Under the pieces are notes generated by a model that was not told the origin of the DNA, did not search any database, and saw only the letters and a program-made list of their open reading frames with translations. From NCBI GenBank assembly GCA_963751335.1, contig CAVVUB010000001.1, positions 62,001-126,000 on the forward strand: a stretch of DNA of 64,000 bases, given 5' to 3'. The position numbers and the translations under genes are program-made. Below, piece by piece: positions 38,620-47,518 of this stretch. Position 1 is the first letter of the stretch; the number at the start of each line of letters is the position of its first letter. This DNA is from Bog-473 sp963751335 (GTDB lineage Bacteria > Actinomycetota > Acidimicrobiia > Acidimicrobiales > RAAP-2).

Positions 38620-39698
38620 GCGAGACCAACGGATCCAACGGCCACGGCAACGGCAGTGGGAACGGCAACGGCGCGGTGGCCACCGCCGTGCCCGTGACCG
38701 CCCGCAAGGACTGGAGCAGCGACCAGGAGGTGCGCTGGTGCCCGGGCTGCGGCGACTACTCGATCCTGGCCGCCGTCCAGATGCTCATGCCCGAGCTCGG
38801 GGTGCGCCGCGAGAACACCGTCTTCCTCTCGGGTATCGGCTGCGCCGCCCGCTTCCCCTACTACATGAACACCTACGGGATGCACTCGATCCACGGGCGG
38901 GCGCCGGCCATCGCCACGGGGCTGGCCACGACCCGGCCCGACCTCGACGTGTGGGTCATCTCGGGTGACGGCGATGCGCTCTCCATCGGCGGCAACCACC
39001 TCATCCACGCCCTGCGCCGCAACGTGCGCCTGAACATCTTGATGTTCAACAACCAGATCTACGGGTTGACCAAGGGCCAGTACTCGCCGACGTCCGAGGT
39101 GGCCAAGGTGACCAAGTCGACCCCGTTCGGCTCGGTGGACACGCCGTTCAACCCGGTGTCGCTGGCGCTCGGGGCCGAGGCCACCTTCGTGGCCCGCACC
39201 CACGACATGGACCGGGCCCACATGCAGGAGACCTTCCGGCGGGCCCACCGGCACGAAGGCGCCGCTTTCGTCGAGGTGCTCCAGAACTGCAACGTCTTCA
39301 ACGACGGCGCCTTCGAGAAGATCACCAGCCGCGACGCCCGGTCCTCCATGCTCATCCCGCTCCAGCACGGCCAGCCGATCGTGTTCGGGGCCGAGGGCTC
39401 CGAGCGCGGCGTGGTGCAGCGCTCCGACGGCTCACTCGAGATCGTGGCGGTGGCCGACGTCGGCCTCGAGGCCTTGCTGGTCCACGACGAGCAGCGTGAC
39501 GACCCCGGCCTGGCCTTCGCCCTGTCCCGGCTGGCCCGCGGGCCCTACGAGCCCACGCCCATCGGGGTCTTCCGGGCCGTCGAGCGGCCCGAGTACGGGA
39601 CGCAGATGGCCGAGCAGATCACCGAGGCGCAGACCAAGCGCGGGTTGGGGGACATCGCCGGGTTGTTGCGTTCGGGATCGAGCTGGACGGTCGACTGA
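38616..39698 (+). CDS. 2-oxoacid:ferredoxin oxidoreductase, beta subunit
   Basis: 360 residues. Thiamine pyrophosphate site: RWCPGCGDYSILAAVQ and GDGDALSIGGNHLIHALRRN followed by NNQIYGLTKGQYSPTS. The cysteines CPGC and GIGCAARF probably hold the iron-sulfur cluster. Four-base overlap with the alpha gene (ATGA). A Gly/Asn-rich stretch (residues 4-20) precedes the domain. KorB of the Mycobacterium type is the closest match by eye; the substrate is inferred. Confidence 0.92.
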   Translation: MSETNGSNGHGNGSGNGNGAVATAVPVTARKDWSSDQEVRWCPGCGDYSILAAVQMLMPELGVRRENTVFLSGIGCAARFPYYMNTYGMHSIHGRAPAIATGLATTRPDLDVWVISGDGDALSIGGNHLIHALRRNVRLNILMFNNQIYGLTKGQYSPTSEVAKVTKSTPFGSVDTPFNPVSLALGAEATFVARTHDMDRAHMQETFRRAHRHEGAAFVEVLQNCNVFNDGAFEKITSRDARSSMLIPLQHGQPIVFGAEGSERGVVQRSDGSLEIVAVADVGLEALLVHDEQRDDPGLAFALSRLARGPYEPTPIGVFRAVERPEYGTQMAEQITEAQTKRGLGDIAGLLRSGSSWTVD

Positions 39699-39717
39699 GC
39701 CGACCGCCGGCGCCGGT

Positions 39718-39759
39718 CGGTCGATCGGTCCATCGGTCCATCGGTCCATCGGTCGATCG
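39718..39759. repeat. Short tandem repeat between convergent genes
   Basis: Four to five imperfect copies of an 8-bp unit (ATCGGTCC) between the beta-subunit gene and the convergent SRPBCC gene, flanked by CGATCG at both ends, which makes the block weakly self-complementary. Confidence 0.7.
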
Positions 39760-40233
39760 TCAGGCCTGCGCCGGCTGCGCCTCGGCGTCGTCACGCACCT
39801 TCTCGAGCGTCGCCCGCATGCCGTTGCGGTTCGTCTTGCCCCGGGACCACCCGAGGACGGCCCAGTAGAGCCGCAGCCCGAACGTCGGTGTCAGCGTGAA
39901 CGACTCGGTCACGTCACAGCCGTCTCCCGCCTCCACGATGTCGTAACGCCACACGTTCAACGGCTTGGCCGAGTCGTTGCCGACGCCGAAGGCGAAGACC
40001 TTGCCCGGCTCGCTCTCCGTCACGGTGCAGGTCGTCCAATACTTCATGATGTTGCGGCCATTGCGATTGACGTGCCCGCGGAACTTGGCTCCCTTGGCCG
40101 GCCCGGTGGCGCCGTCCGCCCACTCGGCCTCGAAGGTCTCTGGGCTGTAGCGGCCGATCCGGGTCACGTCACTGACGAGATCCCAGACCTGTTGCGGCGA
40201 GGCCTTCATGTGGATGGTGACCGAGTCGTGCAT
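39760..40233 (-). CDS. SRPBCC family protein
   Basis: 157 residues: HDSVTIHMKASPQQVWDLVS, then DVTRIGRYSPETFEAEW and the closing helix; the polyketide cyclase/dehydrase-like SRPBCC layout. ATG preceded by AGAGAGG. Cytosolic, ligand unknown. It shares no close similarity with the SRPBCC gene at 2222. Confidence 0.88.
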   Translation of the reverse strand: MHDSVTIHMKASPQQVWDLVSDVTRIGRYSPETFEAEWADGATGPAKGAKFRGHVNRNGRNIMKYWTTCTVTESEPGKVFAFGVGNDSAKPLNVWRYDIVEAGDGCDVTESFTLTPTFGLRLYWAVLGWSRGKTNRNGMRATLEKVRDDAEAQPAQA

Positions 40234-40390
40234 GGTTGCCTCTCTCTGGCGGTCGGCGCCTCTTTGTGTCGGCCGGCCCTGAGTCGGCCGCCCGGTGTCG
40301 TCCGGTCCCGAGATCTTGGCCCAGCCCCGGGGCGAGTGCTCAACCCATCGAGTGCTCAGCCCATCCGGGGCGAGTGGCCACGGAAGGGAA

Positions 40391-41596
40391 TCAGCCCAGG
40401 TCGAGCGAGCGGAAGACCATGCCCGTGCGCGGCTTGGGGCTGAAGTACGTCGTCTTGGGCGGCATGCGTCGGCGCTCGTTGGCCCACTCGTCGATCTGCT
40501 TGACCGTCACCGGCCGCAACAAGAAGGCCGCCTGGCCCTCGCCGCTCTCCAGCGCCTCGAGCGCCTCGGCCACGCTGTGGCGGTGCACGACCTCGTGCTC
40601 GGGCAGCGCCGCCAGCACGGTGGCCAGGAGGCTGGAGTCGAGATCGTTGCCCGCCTGCTCCTGCGTCTCGGCCCGGGGCAGCAGGAGGTAGGCCTGGCCG
40701 CCCTCGACGAGGGTGAGGGAGTTGGAGTCGGCCAGGGCACCCAGGGTGCGGTTGTCGGCTGCGCCGGCCCGCACCACGTCGAACCACTCGGCCAGGGCCC
40801 CGACGAGGTCGTATCCCTCGGGCAGCCCGCTCACGGTGCGGTGGATGGCCCCGACGGTGAGCTGGTCCTCGGCCAGTTCGACCACCAGCGCCATGACCAG
40901 GTCGTAGGGGCCGGGCTGGCCGCCATCGGCCTGGCGGCACTCGGCCTGGTAGGCCCGGGCCGTCTCGTAGCGGTGGTGCCCGTCGGCCAGCACGACGGGG
41001 GCCTTGGCCACGGCGGCGCCCACGGCGGCCACCGCGTCGGGATCGCTGAGCACCCAGAGCTGGTGGCGCACCCCGTCGTCGTCGTAGGCGTCGGCCACCG
41101 GGTCGTCGTCGGTCGGGTCGAAGGTGGCGGTGACCCCGGGGGCCATGGAGAGACCCCAGATGGGGGAGAGGTTGGCCCGGGTGGCCCTGAGCAGGTCGAG
41201 GCGGTCGCTCTTGGGCTTGGGCAGCGTCTGCTCGTGGGGCAAGATGTCGCTTTCGGCCCCCGGCTCGGCCAGGCCGAGCGCACCGATCACCCCCGTCGTG
41301 GCCCGCCCCGCCTGGTCGGTCATGCGATAGGGATAGAGGCTCGGCTCGGCGTCGGCCAGCAGCAACCCGTCCTCCTGCCAGGTGGCGAAGAGGTCGGTGG
41401 CCACGGCGTAGCGGTCGCGCCCGCCGCCGAGATCGGTCTCGGGCAGCTCCACCAACACGGCGTTGGCGGGGTGCCGCGAGGCCAGGCGGGTGCGCTGGTT
41501 GGACGAGATGACGTCGTAGGGCGGGGCGATGACCTGGGCAATGGGGGCTCGCTCGGGGTCGTAGCGCAGACCCCGGAACGGTTCGAATCGAGGCAC
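40391..41596 (-). CDS. DUF1015 family protein
   Basis: 401 residues. PRFEPFRGLRYDPERAPIAQ at the start, VIAPPYDVISSNQRTRLASR, the signature VLADGHHRYETARAYQAE, and the C-terminal YFSPKPRTGMVFRSLDL are the DUF1015 blocks. The family is widespread and of unknown function; the HHRYET motif looks like a nucleotide or metal site. GTG 41596 is divergent from the phosphatidyltransferase gene. Confidence 0.9.
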   Translation of the reverse strand: MPRFEPFRGLRYDPERAPIAQVIAPPYDVISSNQRTRLASRHPANAVLVELPETDLGGGRDRYAVATDLFATWQEDGLLLADAEPSLYPYRMTDQAGRATTGVIGALGLAEPGAESDILPHEQTLPKPKSDRLDLLRATRANLSPIWGLSMAPGVTATFDPTDDDPVADAYDDDGVRHQLWVLSDPDAVAAVGAAVAKAPVVLADGHHRYETARAYQAECRQADGGQPGPYDLVMALVVELAEDQLTVGAIHRTVSGLPEGYDLVGALAEWFDVVRAGAADNRTLGALADSNSLTLVEGGQAYLLLPRAETQEQAGNDLDSSLLATVLAALPEHEVVHRHSVAEALEALESGEGQAAFLLRPVTVKQIDEWANERRRMPPKTTYFSPKPRTGMVFRSLDLG

Positions 41597-41644
41597 CTGG
41601 TCACTCTTCCACACCCGAGGCGAGGTCGCTGCGGGGCGCTCCCG

Positions 41645-41650
41645 TAGAAT
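41645..41650 (+). promoter_or_regulatory. -10 box of the phosphatidyltransferase gene
   Basis: TAGAAT six bases before the GTG at 41657; leaderless. Confidence 0.55.
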
Positions 41651-41656
41651 CGTCAC

Positions 41657-42256
41657 GTGGACGACGAGGGTCTCGGGCGCGTCTTCACGGCGCCCAATGC
41701 GATCACCTTCGTGCGGCTGTTGTGCATCCCGTTGTTTCTGTGGCTGCTCTTCGGGGCGCACGAGCAGACGGCGGCGGCCGTCCTGTTGGCCGTGTTGGGG
41801 GCGACCGACTGGATCGACGGGTTCGTGGCCCGTCGCTTCCACCAGGTGTCGACGCTCGGCAAGGTCATGGACCCGTTGGCCGACCGCATCCTGGTCGGCA
41901 CGGCGGTGATCTCCATCCTGGTCTACGGCGCGGTGCCACTGTGGTTCGGTCTGGCCACCATCGCCCGCGAGGTGCTGGTCTCCGCGATGGTGCTGCTGCT
42001 GGCCGCCCTGGGCGCGGCGCGTATCGACGTGCTCTGGGTCGGCAAGGCCGGTACCTTCGGGCTCATGTTCGCCTACCCGACCTTCCTGCTCGGCTACGGC
42101 GACGCCGGGTGGCAGGAGCCCATCAGGGTCATCGGCTGGATCACGGGCATCGTCGGGCTGACCCTGGCCTGGATCGCCGCCGGCAGCTATGTCGCCCCCG
42201 CCCGCCAGGCCCTGCGCGACGGCCGGGCGGCCCGGCACGCCGGGAGCGTGGCATGA
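41657..42256 (+). CDS. CDP-alcohol phosphatidyltransferase (PgsA-like)
   Basis: 199 residues with five or six membrane helices. The family motif D-G-x2-A-R-x8-G-x3-D-x3-D is present in DWIDGFVARRFHQVSTLGKV followed by MDPLADR. It transfers a phosphatidyl group from CDP-diacylglycerol to an alcohol; glycerol 3-phosphate (pgsA) is likely from the NAITFVRLL start, but phosphatidylinositol-type acceptors are not excluded. It overlaps the next gene by four bases. Confidence 0.88.
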   Translation: MDDEGLGRVFTAPNAITFVRLLCIPLFLWLLFGAHEQTAAAVLLAVLGATDWIDGFVARRFHQVSTLGKVMDPLADRILVGTAVISILVYGAVPLWFGLATIAREVLVSAMVLLLAALGAARIDVLWVGKAGTFGLMFAYPTFLLGYGDAGWQEPIRVIGWITGIVGLTLAWIAAGSYVAPARQALRDGRAARHAGSVA

Positions 42257-44751
42257 AGGCCGTGATCATGGCCGGCGGCGAGGGCACCCGCCTGCGCCCA
42301 CAGACGTCGAACCTGCCCAAGCCGATGCTCCCGTTGGTGGGCCGCCCGATGATGGAGCACATCGTCTCGCTGCTGCGGCGCCACGGCATCACCGACATCG
42401 TGGTCACCGTCGCCTTCCTGCCCAACGTCATCCGCAGCTACTTCGGCGACGGCAGCGAGCTGGGCGTGCGGATGGTCTACGCCACCGAGGAGTCGCCCCT
42501 GGGGACGGCCGGCTCGGTGCGCAACGCACGCGACGAGCTGGCCGAGCGCTTCCTCGTCATCTCGGGCGACGTGCTCACCGACATCGACTTGACCTCGGTC
42601 ATCGAGTTCCACGAGAAGAACCAGGCGCTGGCCACCATCGCCCTCGCGGCCGTGGAGAACCCGCTCGAGTTCGGGATCGTGATCACCCGCGAGGACGGCA
42701 GCATCGAGCGCTTCTTGGAGAAGCCCGGCTGGGGCCAGGTCTTCAGCGACACGATCAACACCGGCATCTACGTGCTCGAGCCTGAGATCTTCGAGCGCAT
42801 CCCCGAGGGTCGGGCGGTCGACTTCTCGAGCGAGGTCTTCCCGGCCGTGCTCGAGGCGGGCCAGCCCCTCTACGGCTGCGTGGCCGACGGCTACTGGGAG
42901 GACGTGGGCACGACGGCGGCCTACCTGAAGGCCCACGAGGACATCCTCGACGGCAAGGTGGACGTCGAGGTGTCGGGCTTCGAGCTGCGACCGGCCGTCT
43001 GGCTGGGCAAGAGCACGTCGATCGACCCATCGGTCACCATCGAGTCGCCGGCGTTCATCGGCGACAACTGCACCATCGGAGCCGGCGCCGTCGTGGGCGC
43101 CTTCGCCACGATGGGGGCCAACACCCAGGTGAGCGAGCGGGCCGTGGTACGGCGCTCGGTGATCGGGGAGAACTCGTACATCGGTCCCGCCGCCCGGGTG
43201 GAGGGGGCGGTGCTGGGCCGCTCCTGCGACTTGCGCCTCGGGGCCCGGGTCGATCCCGGTGCCGTGGTGGGGGAGGGCTGCCTGATCGGGAGCCACGCCG
43301 AGGTGCGCACCGACGTCAAGGTCTACCCCTTCAAGGTGGTCGAGGCCGGGGCGCAGGTCAACGCGTCCATTGTCTGGGAGTCCGGCGGGGCCCGCACCCT
43401 CTTCGGTCGCGACGGGGTGCAGGGGATCGCCAACGTCGACATCAGTCCCGAGCTTGCCGTGCGCCTGGCCAAGGCGTGGGCCTCGAGCTTCGAAAAGGGC
43501 TCGTACATCACGGCCTCGCGCGACACGAGCCGCATCGCGCGCGTGCTCAAGCGGGCGCTCATGGTCGGCTGCAACGCGGTCGGCGTGAACGTGGCCGACC
43601 TCGAGCTGGCCACGGTGCCGGTGACCTGCCATCACGTGCGCATCCGCGGGCACCGGGCGGGCATCACCGTGCGGCTGAGCCCCGACGACCCGCAGTCGGT
43701 GGTCATCCGCTTCTTCGACGACCAGGGCATCGACCTGTCCGAGAGCGAACAGCGCCGGGTGGAGCGCACGTTCCACCGCGAGGAGTTCCGTCGGGTGACG
43801 GCGGGGGAGATCGGCGACATCGACTACTCGCCGCGCACGATCGAGCTCTACACGGCCGACGTCGTCGAGGCCTTCGGCCTGCGCCACGACGAGCAGCGCC
43901 ACGTGAAGCTCGTCCTCGACATCTCCTTCGGCGCGGCCAGCCTCGTCATGCCGAACCTGCTTTCGAAGATCGGCGCCGACGTGTTGAGCATCAACCCGTA
44001 TGCACAGACGCCCGCCATGATCGCCGTCGACCCGTCCGAGAGCGAGGCCCGGGTGGCGGAGGCCGTGCGCAGCTCGGGCGCCGACCTCGGTGCGGTGATC
44101 GACGCCGGCGGCGAGCGACTGACCCTGATCGACAACCGGGGGCACGTCCTGAGCGACGACGAGGCGCTCATGGCCTTCCTCGACCTGAGCACCCGCCAGC
44201 CCGAGGCCGGCCTGGTGACCCTTCCGGTCACGGCCAGCGCGCGGGCACTCGAGCTGTGCCAGAACCGCGGCTTCGAGGTCGTCCTGGCTCCGCTGTCGGC
44301 CTCCGGGCTTCTCCAGGCCGCCGCCTCGGGCGGGGTCACCTTTGCCTCGGATCGCCGGGGCGGCTACGTCTTCCCTGCCTTCCTGCCGGCCTTCGACGGG
44401 GCGGCGGCCCTGGCGAGACTGATGTCCCTGCTCGGGCGGCACCACGAGACCCTGGCCGAGATGGTCCAGGCCATGCCCCCGATGCCCATCCGCCACGAAG
44501 AAGTGGCGACGCCGATCGAGCACAAGGGCCTCATCATGCGGACCTTGATGGAGCAGCTGACCGAGGAAGGGGCCGACCTCGTGCTGGTCGACGGCATCAA
44601 GGTTCGCTCCGCCGCCGGCTGGGCCCTGGTGGTGCCCGATCCCGAGGCGCCGATCACGCACGTCTGGGCCGAGGGGAAGGACGCCGTCGCCTCGACTGCG
44701 CTGGCCACCGCCTACGCCGGCCGCCTGGCGACCGTCCTCCTCGACGCCTAG
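42253..44751 (+). CDS. Mannose-1-phosphate guanylyltransferase-like protein fused to a degenerate phosphomannomutase domain
   Basis: 832 residues. Part 1 (1-230): sugar nucleotidyltransferase with AVIMAGGEGTRLRPQTSNLP and NTGIYVLEPEIF. Part 2 (about 245-370): left-handed beta-helix hexapeptides (IGDNCTIGAGAVVGAF). Part 3 (about 380-832): phosphohexomutase-like domain. In it the serine loop TASHNP is replaced by RLSPDDPQ and the metal loop DGDGDR by DAGGER in AVIDAGGERLTLIDNRG, so mutase activity is doubtful. It probably makes a GDP- or other NDP-sugar for cell-envelope glycans, with part 3 as regulator or scaffold. ATG overlaps the upstream stop. Confidence 0.88.
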   Translation: MKAVIMAGGEGTRLRPQTSNLPKPMLPLVGRPMMEHIVSLLRRHGITDIVVTVAFLPNVIRSYFGDGSELGVRMVYATEESPLGTAGSVRNARDELAERFLVISGDVLTDIDLTSVIEFHEKNQALATIALAAVENPLEFGIVITREDGSIERFLEKPGWGQVFSDTINTGIYVLEPEIFERIPEGRAVDFSSEVFPAVLEAGQPLYGCVADGYWEDVGTTAAYLKAHEDILDGKVDVEVSGFELRPAVWLGKSTSIDPSVTIESPAFIGDNCTIGAGAVVGAFATMGANTQVSERAVVRRSVIGENSYIGPAARVEGAVLGRSCDLRLGARVDPGAVVGEGCLIGSHAEVRTDVKVYPFKVVEAGAQVNASIVWESGGARTLFGRDGVQGIANVDISPELAVRLAKAWASSFEKGSYITASRDTSRIARVLKRALMVGCNAVGVNVADLELATVPVTCHHVRIRGHRAGITVRLSPDDPQSVVIRFFDDQGIDLSESEQRRVERTFHREEFRRVTAGEIGDIDYSPRTIELYTADVVEAFGLRHDEQRHVKLVLDISFGAASLVMPNLLSKIGADVLSINPYAQTPAMIAVDPSESEARVAEAVRSSGADLGAVIDAGGERLTLIDNRGHVLSDDEALMAFLDLSTRQPEAGLVTLPVTASARALELCQNRGFEVVLAPLSASGLLQAAASGGVTFASDRRGGYVFPAFLPAFDGAAALARLMSLLGRHHETLAEMVQAMPPMPIRHEEVATPIEHKGLIMRTLMEQLTEEGADLVLVDGIKVRSAAGWALVVPDPEAPITHVWAEGKDAVASTALATAYAGRLATVLLDA

Positions 44752-44804
44752 CCGCCAAGCGAGCCTGCGGGCCGCCCGGCCTCTCCGGTAGGGTTTCCCC
44801 TCTT

Positions 44805-45185
44805 ATGGAGGTCCCGGGAGATCTGCGTTACTCAGAGGAACACGAGTGGGTGCGCGTCGAAGGGACGAAGGTTCGTCTCGGCATCACCGACTACGCCCAG
44901 GACGCGTTGGGCGACATCGTGTTCGTGGATCTCCCCGAAGTGGGGAGCGCGGTCGAGGTGGGTGGGCAGCTCGGTGAGGTGGAGTCGACGAAGTCGGTGT
45001 CGGAGATCTACTCGCCGCTGTCGGGAACCGTGACCGCCGTCAACGACTCGCTAAACGAAGGCCCGGACCGGATCAACCAGGATCCTTACGGCGACGGATG
45101 GATCTGCGAGCTGGAGCTCGCAGCAGGCGAGGATCCGGGACGTCTGCTCGATGCGGCTGCCTACGGCGGCCTCATTGCGGAGTGA
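44805..45185 (+). CDS. gcvH: Glycine cleavage system H protein
   Basis: 126 residues. The lipoyl-lysine is in VESTKSVSEIYSPLSG; LRYSEEHEWVRVEG is the usual N-terminus. It shuttles the aminomethyl group between GcvP, GcvT and the lipoamide dehydrogenase. TAGGGT at 44789-44794 lies ten bases before the ATG, so the leader is at most a few bases. No glycine riboswitch precedes this gene, unlike gcvP at 62752. Confidence 0.95.
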   Translation: MEVPGDLRYSEEHEWVRVEGTKVRLGITDYAQDALGDIVFVDLPEVGSAVEVGGQLGEVESTKSVSEIYSPLSGTVTAVNDSLNEGPDRINQDPYGDGWICELELAAGEDPGRLLDAAAYGGLIAE

Positions 45186-45239
45186 CCAACCCCGGGTACG
45201 TGATGTAGCCAGGAGAAGTGGGAGGCGGGGTGGGGTACC

Positions 45240-45722
45240 GTGGACGCCGTGTTCTGTTCCAACTGCGGGCACCGCAACCCGGAGGGAGTCAACTTCTGCT
45301 CTTCCTGCGGAAACGCACTCTTGGCGGACGGCGATGACGCCACCGTCACGCTGCATCCCAATGACGACGCGGAGGGGGGCGAGGAGAAGCCCGAAGTCAC
45401 CTTGGTCGAGGTCCCGCACGGTGCCGGTGTCCTCGTGGTCACGCGCGGCCCCAACATCGGGACCCGCTATCTGCTCGGTGAAGACGTGGTGCGGGCCGGA
45501 CGCCACCCGGAGAGCGACATCTTTCTCGACGACATCACCGTGTCGCGCCGGCACGTGGAGATCACGCCGGCCGACGGAGGGACGTACACGTTGCGGGACG
45601 TGGGTTCGTTGAACGGGACCTACGTGAACCGAGAGCGAATCGACGACGTCCAACTCGCCCCCGGTGACGAGGTGCAGATCGGCAAGTTCAAGCTCGTCTA
45701 CCTGGTCGCGGGGAACGAGTGA
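45240..45722 (+). CDS. garA: FHA-domain protein with N-terminal zinc ribbon, GarA-like
   Basis: 160 residues. The N-terminus MDAVFCSNCGHRNPEGVNF with a second CSSCG pair is a zinc ribbon. The FHA domain covers about 80-155: RAGRHPESDIFLDDITVSRR and GSLNGTYVNRERI hold the phosphothreonine-binding Arg, Ser and Asn. In Mycobacterium the gene after gcvH is garA, whose product switches 2-oxoglutarate enzymes; the order here is the same. The phosphorylated ETTS motif of GarA is not seen, so control may differ. GTG start. Confidence 0.85.
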   Translation: MDAVFCSNCGHRNPEGVNFCSSCGNALLADGDDATVTLHPNDDAEGGEEKPEVTLVEVPHGAGVLVVTRGPNIGTRYLLGEDVVRAGRHPESDIFLDDITVSRRHVEITPADGGTYTLRDVGSLNGTYVNRERIDDVQLAPGDEVQIGKFKLVYLVAGNE

Positions 45723-46984
45723 GCAGCCGTACCTACCTGTCGATCGGTGACGTCCTGACGTTGCTGCGCGAAGAGTTTCCCGACGTCACCATCTCGAAGA
45801 TCCGCTTCCTCGAGAGCCAGGGCCTGGTGAACCCGGAGCGCTCGCCCTCGGGTTACCGCAAGTTCTTCGACCACGACGTCGAACGCCTGCGCTGGGTGCT
45901 GCGTCAGCAGCGCGAGCACTTCCTACCCCTCAAGGTCATCCGTGACCGCCTGGCCGACGGCGAGCTCGACGAAACCGTTGGCGCCGTCGACGGGGGCAAC
46001 GGCAAACCGGCGCGCGCGGCCGACGCCGTTCGCCCGGCCGCGGCCACGGTGGCGTCGAGTGCGACGGTGGACGAGCAACCGACCAAGGCCGACGAGGAGG
46101 CGATGGCGCGCATCCTGGCCGACGCCTCGCGCCGGACGGCACAACGCCCCGACGCGGTGGCGGCGAGCGCGGTCCGTCGCGGCCTCCAGGTGGTCGACGA
46201 GGCGCCGGTGCCTCCGGTCGAGGCGCCGCGCCGGAACGAACCGGTCACGGTCGGCAACGCGGCCGCGCCGATCGCGTCGTCGCGTCAGATGGCGGGTACC
46301 GGGTCCGCGGCGAGCGCGCCGGTGGCGAGTGCGTCGGCGGAGGGCGCGCCGGCCGCTGGTGGGGGCGGTACGTCGGGTGCTTCTCGTACCAAGGGAGGCG
46401 AACCGTCGAAGCCACCGGCGGAGCCGGGCCCATCCAAGGAGTCGAACCAACCGGGCAGCGGGCGCGCCTCGAGTGAAGCCACGGCGCCAGCACGGGTGGC
46501 CCGACCCGGGGCGGACGCGCCCACGGGCGCGGGGACAGGTATGGAGGGCGGTGCCGGCGCCAGTCCCGGCGCGAGTGCGAAATCGGGAGTGTCCATGGTG
46601 ACTGGCGCCAGCATGACCGGCGACGAGGTCTGTGCGGCCAGCGGGCTCTCGGCCGAGGAGCTCGGCGGGCTCGAGGGATTCGGGCTGATCACGTCGGTGG
46701 ACGTGGCCGGGATGGCCACCTACGACGAGGATGCGCTCACCCTGGCCAACCTGGCTGCGCAATTCCGGACCTTCGGGATCGAGGCGAGGCACCTGCGGCT
46801 GTACCGCAATGCCGTGGACCGTGAGCTGGACCTGATCGAGCAGGTGATCATCCCCCTGCTGCGCCAACGCAACCCCGAGTCCCGCCAACGGGCCGTCGAG
46901 ACCTCGGACCAGCTGGCTGCGCTGGGCCAGTCCATCCGCGCCACCCTCCTGCACCAGGCCCTGCGCCAGCACCTGGGGGGCTGA
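45719..46984 (+). CDS. MerR-family regulator with long disordered linker
   Basis: 421 residues. MerR helix-turn-helix at the N-terminus: YLSIGDVLTLLREEFPDVTI, SKIRFLESQGLVNPERSPSG, YRKFFDHDVERLRWVL. About 200 residues of Ala/Gly/Pro/Ser follow, then a conserved C-terminal domain (EELGGLEGFGLITSVDVAGM, FRTFGIEARHLRLYRNAVDR). The neighbourhood matches Rv1828 of M. tuberculosis, which is only about 250 residues, so the linker is expanded here. GTG overlaps the FHA stop by four bases. Confidence 0.88.
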   Translation: MSSRTYLSIGDVLTLLREEFPDVTISKIRFLESQGLVNPERSPSGYRKFFDHDVERLRWVLRQQREHFLPLKVIRDRLADGELDETVGAVDGGNGKPARAADAVRPAAATVASSATVDEQPTKADEEAMARILADASRRTAQRPDAVAASAVRRGLQVVDEAPVPPVEAPRRNEPVTVGNAAAPIASSRQMAGTGSAASAPVASASAEGAPAAGGGGTSGASRTKGGEPSKPPAEPGPSKESNQPGSGRASSEATAPARVARPGADAPTGAGTGMEGGAGASPGASAKSGVSMVTGASMTGDEVCAASGLSAEELGGLEGFGLITSVDVAGMATYDEDALTLANLAAQFRTFGIEARHLRLYRNAVDRELDLIEQVIIPLLRQRNPESRQRAVETSDQLAALGQSIRATLLHQALRQHLGG

Positions 46985-47005
46985 CGCATCCGCCGGTCCG
47001 GGCGC

Positions 47006-47011
47006 TACATT
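47006..47011 (+). promoter_or_regulatory. -10 box of the DUF151 gene
   Basis: TACATT six bases before ATG 47018; leaderless. Confidence 0.5.
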
Positions 47012-47017
47012 TCATAC

Positions 47018-47518
47018 ATGGTCCGTGTGCTCCTTCGTGCTGTCAGGGTGGACCTGCAGTCCAACACACCGGTGCTGCTCCTCCAGGAGACCGAGGGCGA
47101 GGGGCGGACGCTGCCGATCTTCATCGGCAGCCCCGAGGCGACCGCCATTGCCTACGCTCTTCAGGGCGTGACCATGCCGCGCCCGCTGACCCACGACCTG
47201 ATGAAAGACATGCTCGGCGCGCTCGACATCAGCGTCGAGCGCGTGATCGTCACCGAGCTGCGTGCGTCGACGTACTTCGCCGAGATGCACCTGTTGCGTG
47301 GGAACGAACGCACCATCGTCTCGAGTCGGCCCTCCGACGCCGTGGCCCTGGCCGTGCGCACCGAATCGCCCCTCTTCGTCTCCGACGAGCTGATGGAGTC
47401 CGAGGGCATCATCCTCGCCCTCGACACCGACGACGAGGACGACGAAACCTCTGACGAGCTGGTGGGCCAGTTCCGCCAGTTCCTCGACTCGGTGCGCCCC
47501 GAGGACTTCGAGGCGTGA
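47018..47518 (+). CDS. Bifunctional nuclease family protein (DUF151)
   Basis: 166 residues: TPVLLLQETEGEGRTLPIFI, GSPEATAIAYALQGV, RPLTHDLMKDML and SSRPSDAVALAVRTESPLFV are the DUF151 blocks. Plant and mycobacterial members show RNase and DNase activity. The C-terminus is strongly acidic (DTDDEDDETSDELVGQ). It follows gcvH-garA-merR as in Mycobacterium (Rv1829). Confidence 0.9.
   Translation: MVRVLLRAVRVDLQSNTPVLLLQETEGEGRTLPIFIGSPEATAIAYALQGVTMPRPLTHDLMKDMLGALDISVERVIVTELRASTYFAEMHLLRGNERTIVSSRPSDAVALAVRTESPLFVSDELMESEGIILALDTDDEDDETSDELVGQFRQFLDSVRPEDFEA

Noticed and set aside
44761..44804. Glycine riboswitch before gcvH
   Set aside because: The gap is only 53 bases and has none of the aptamer core words.
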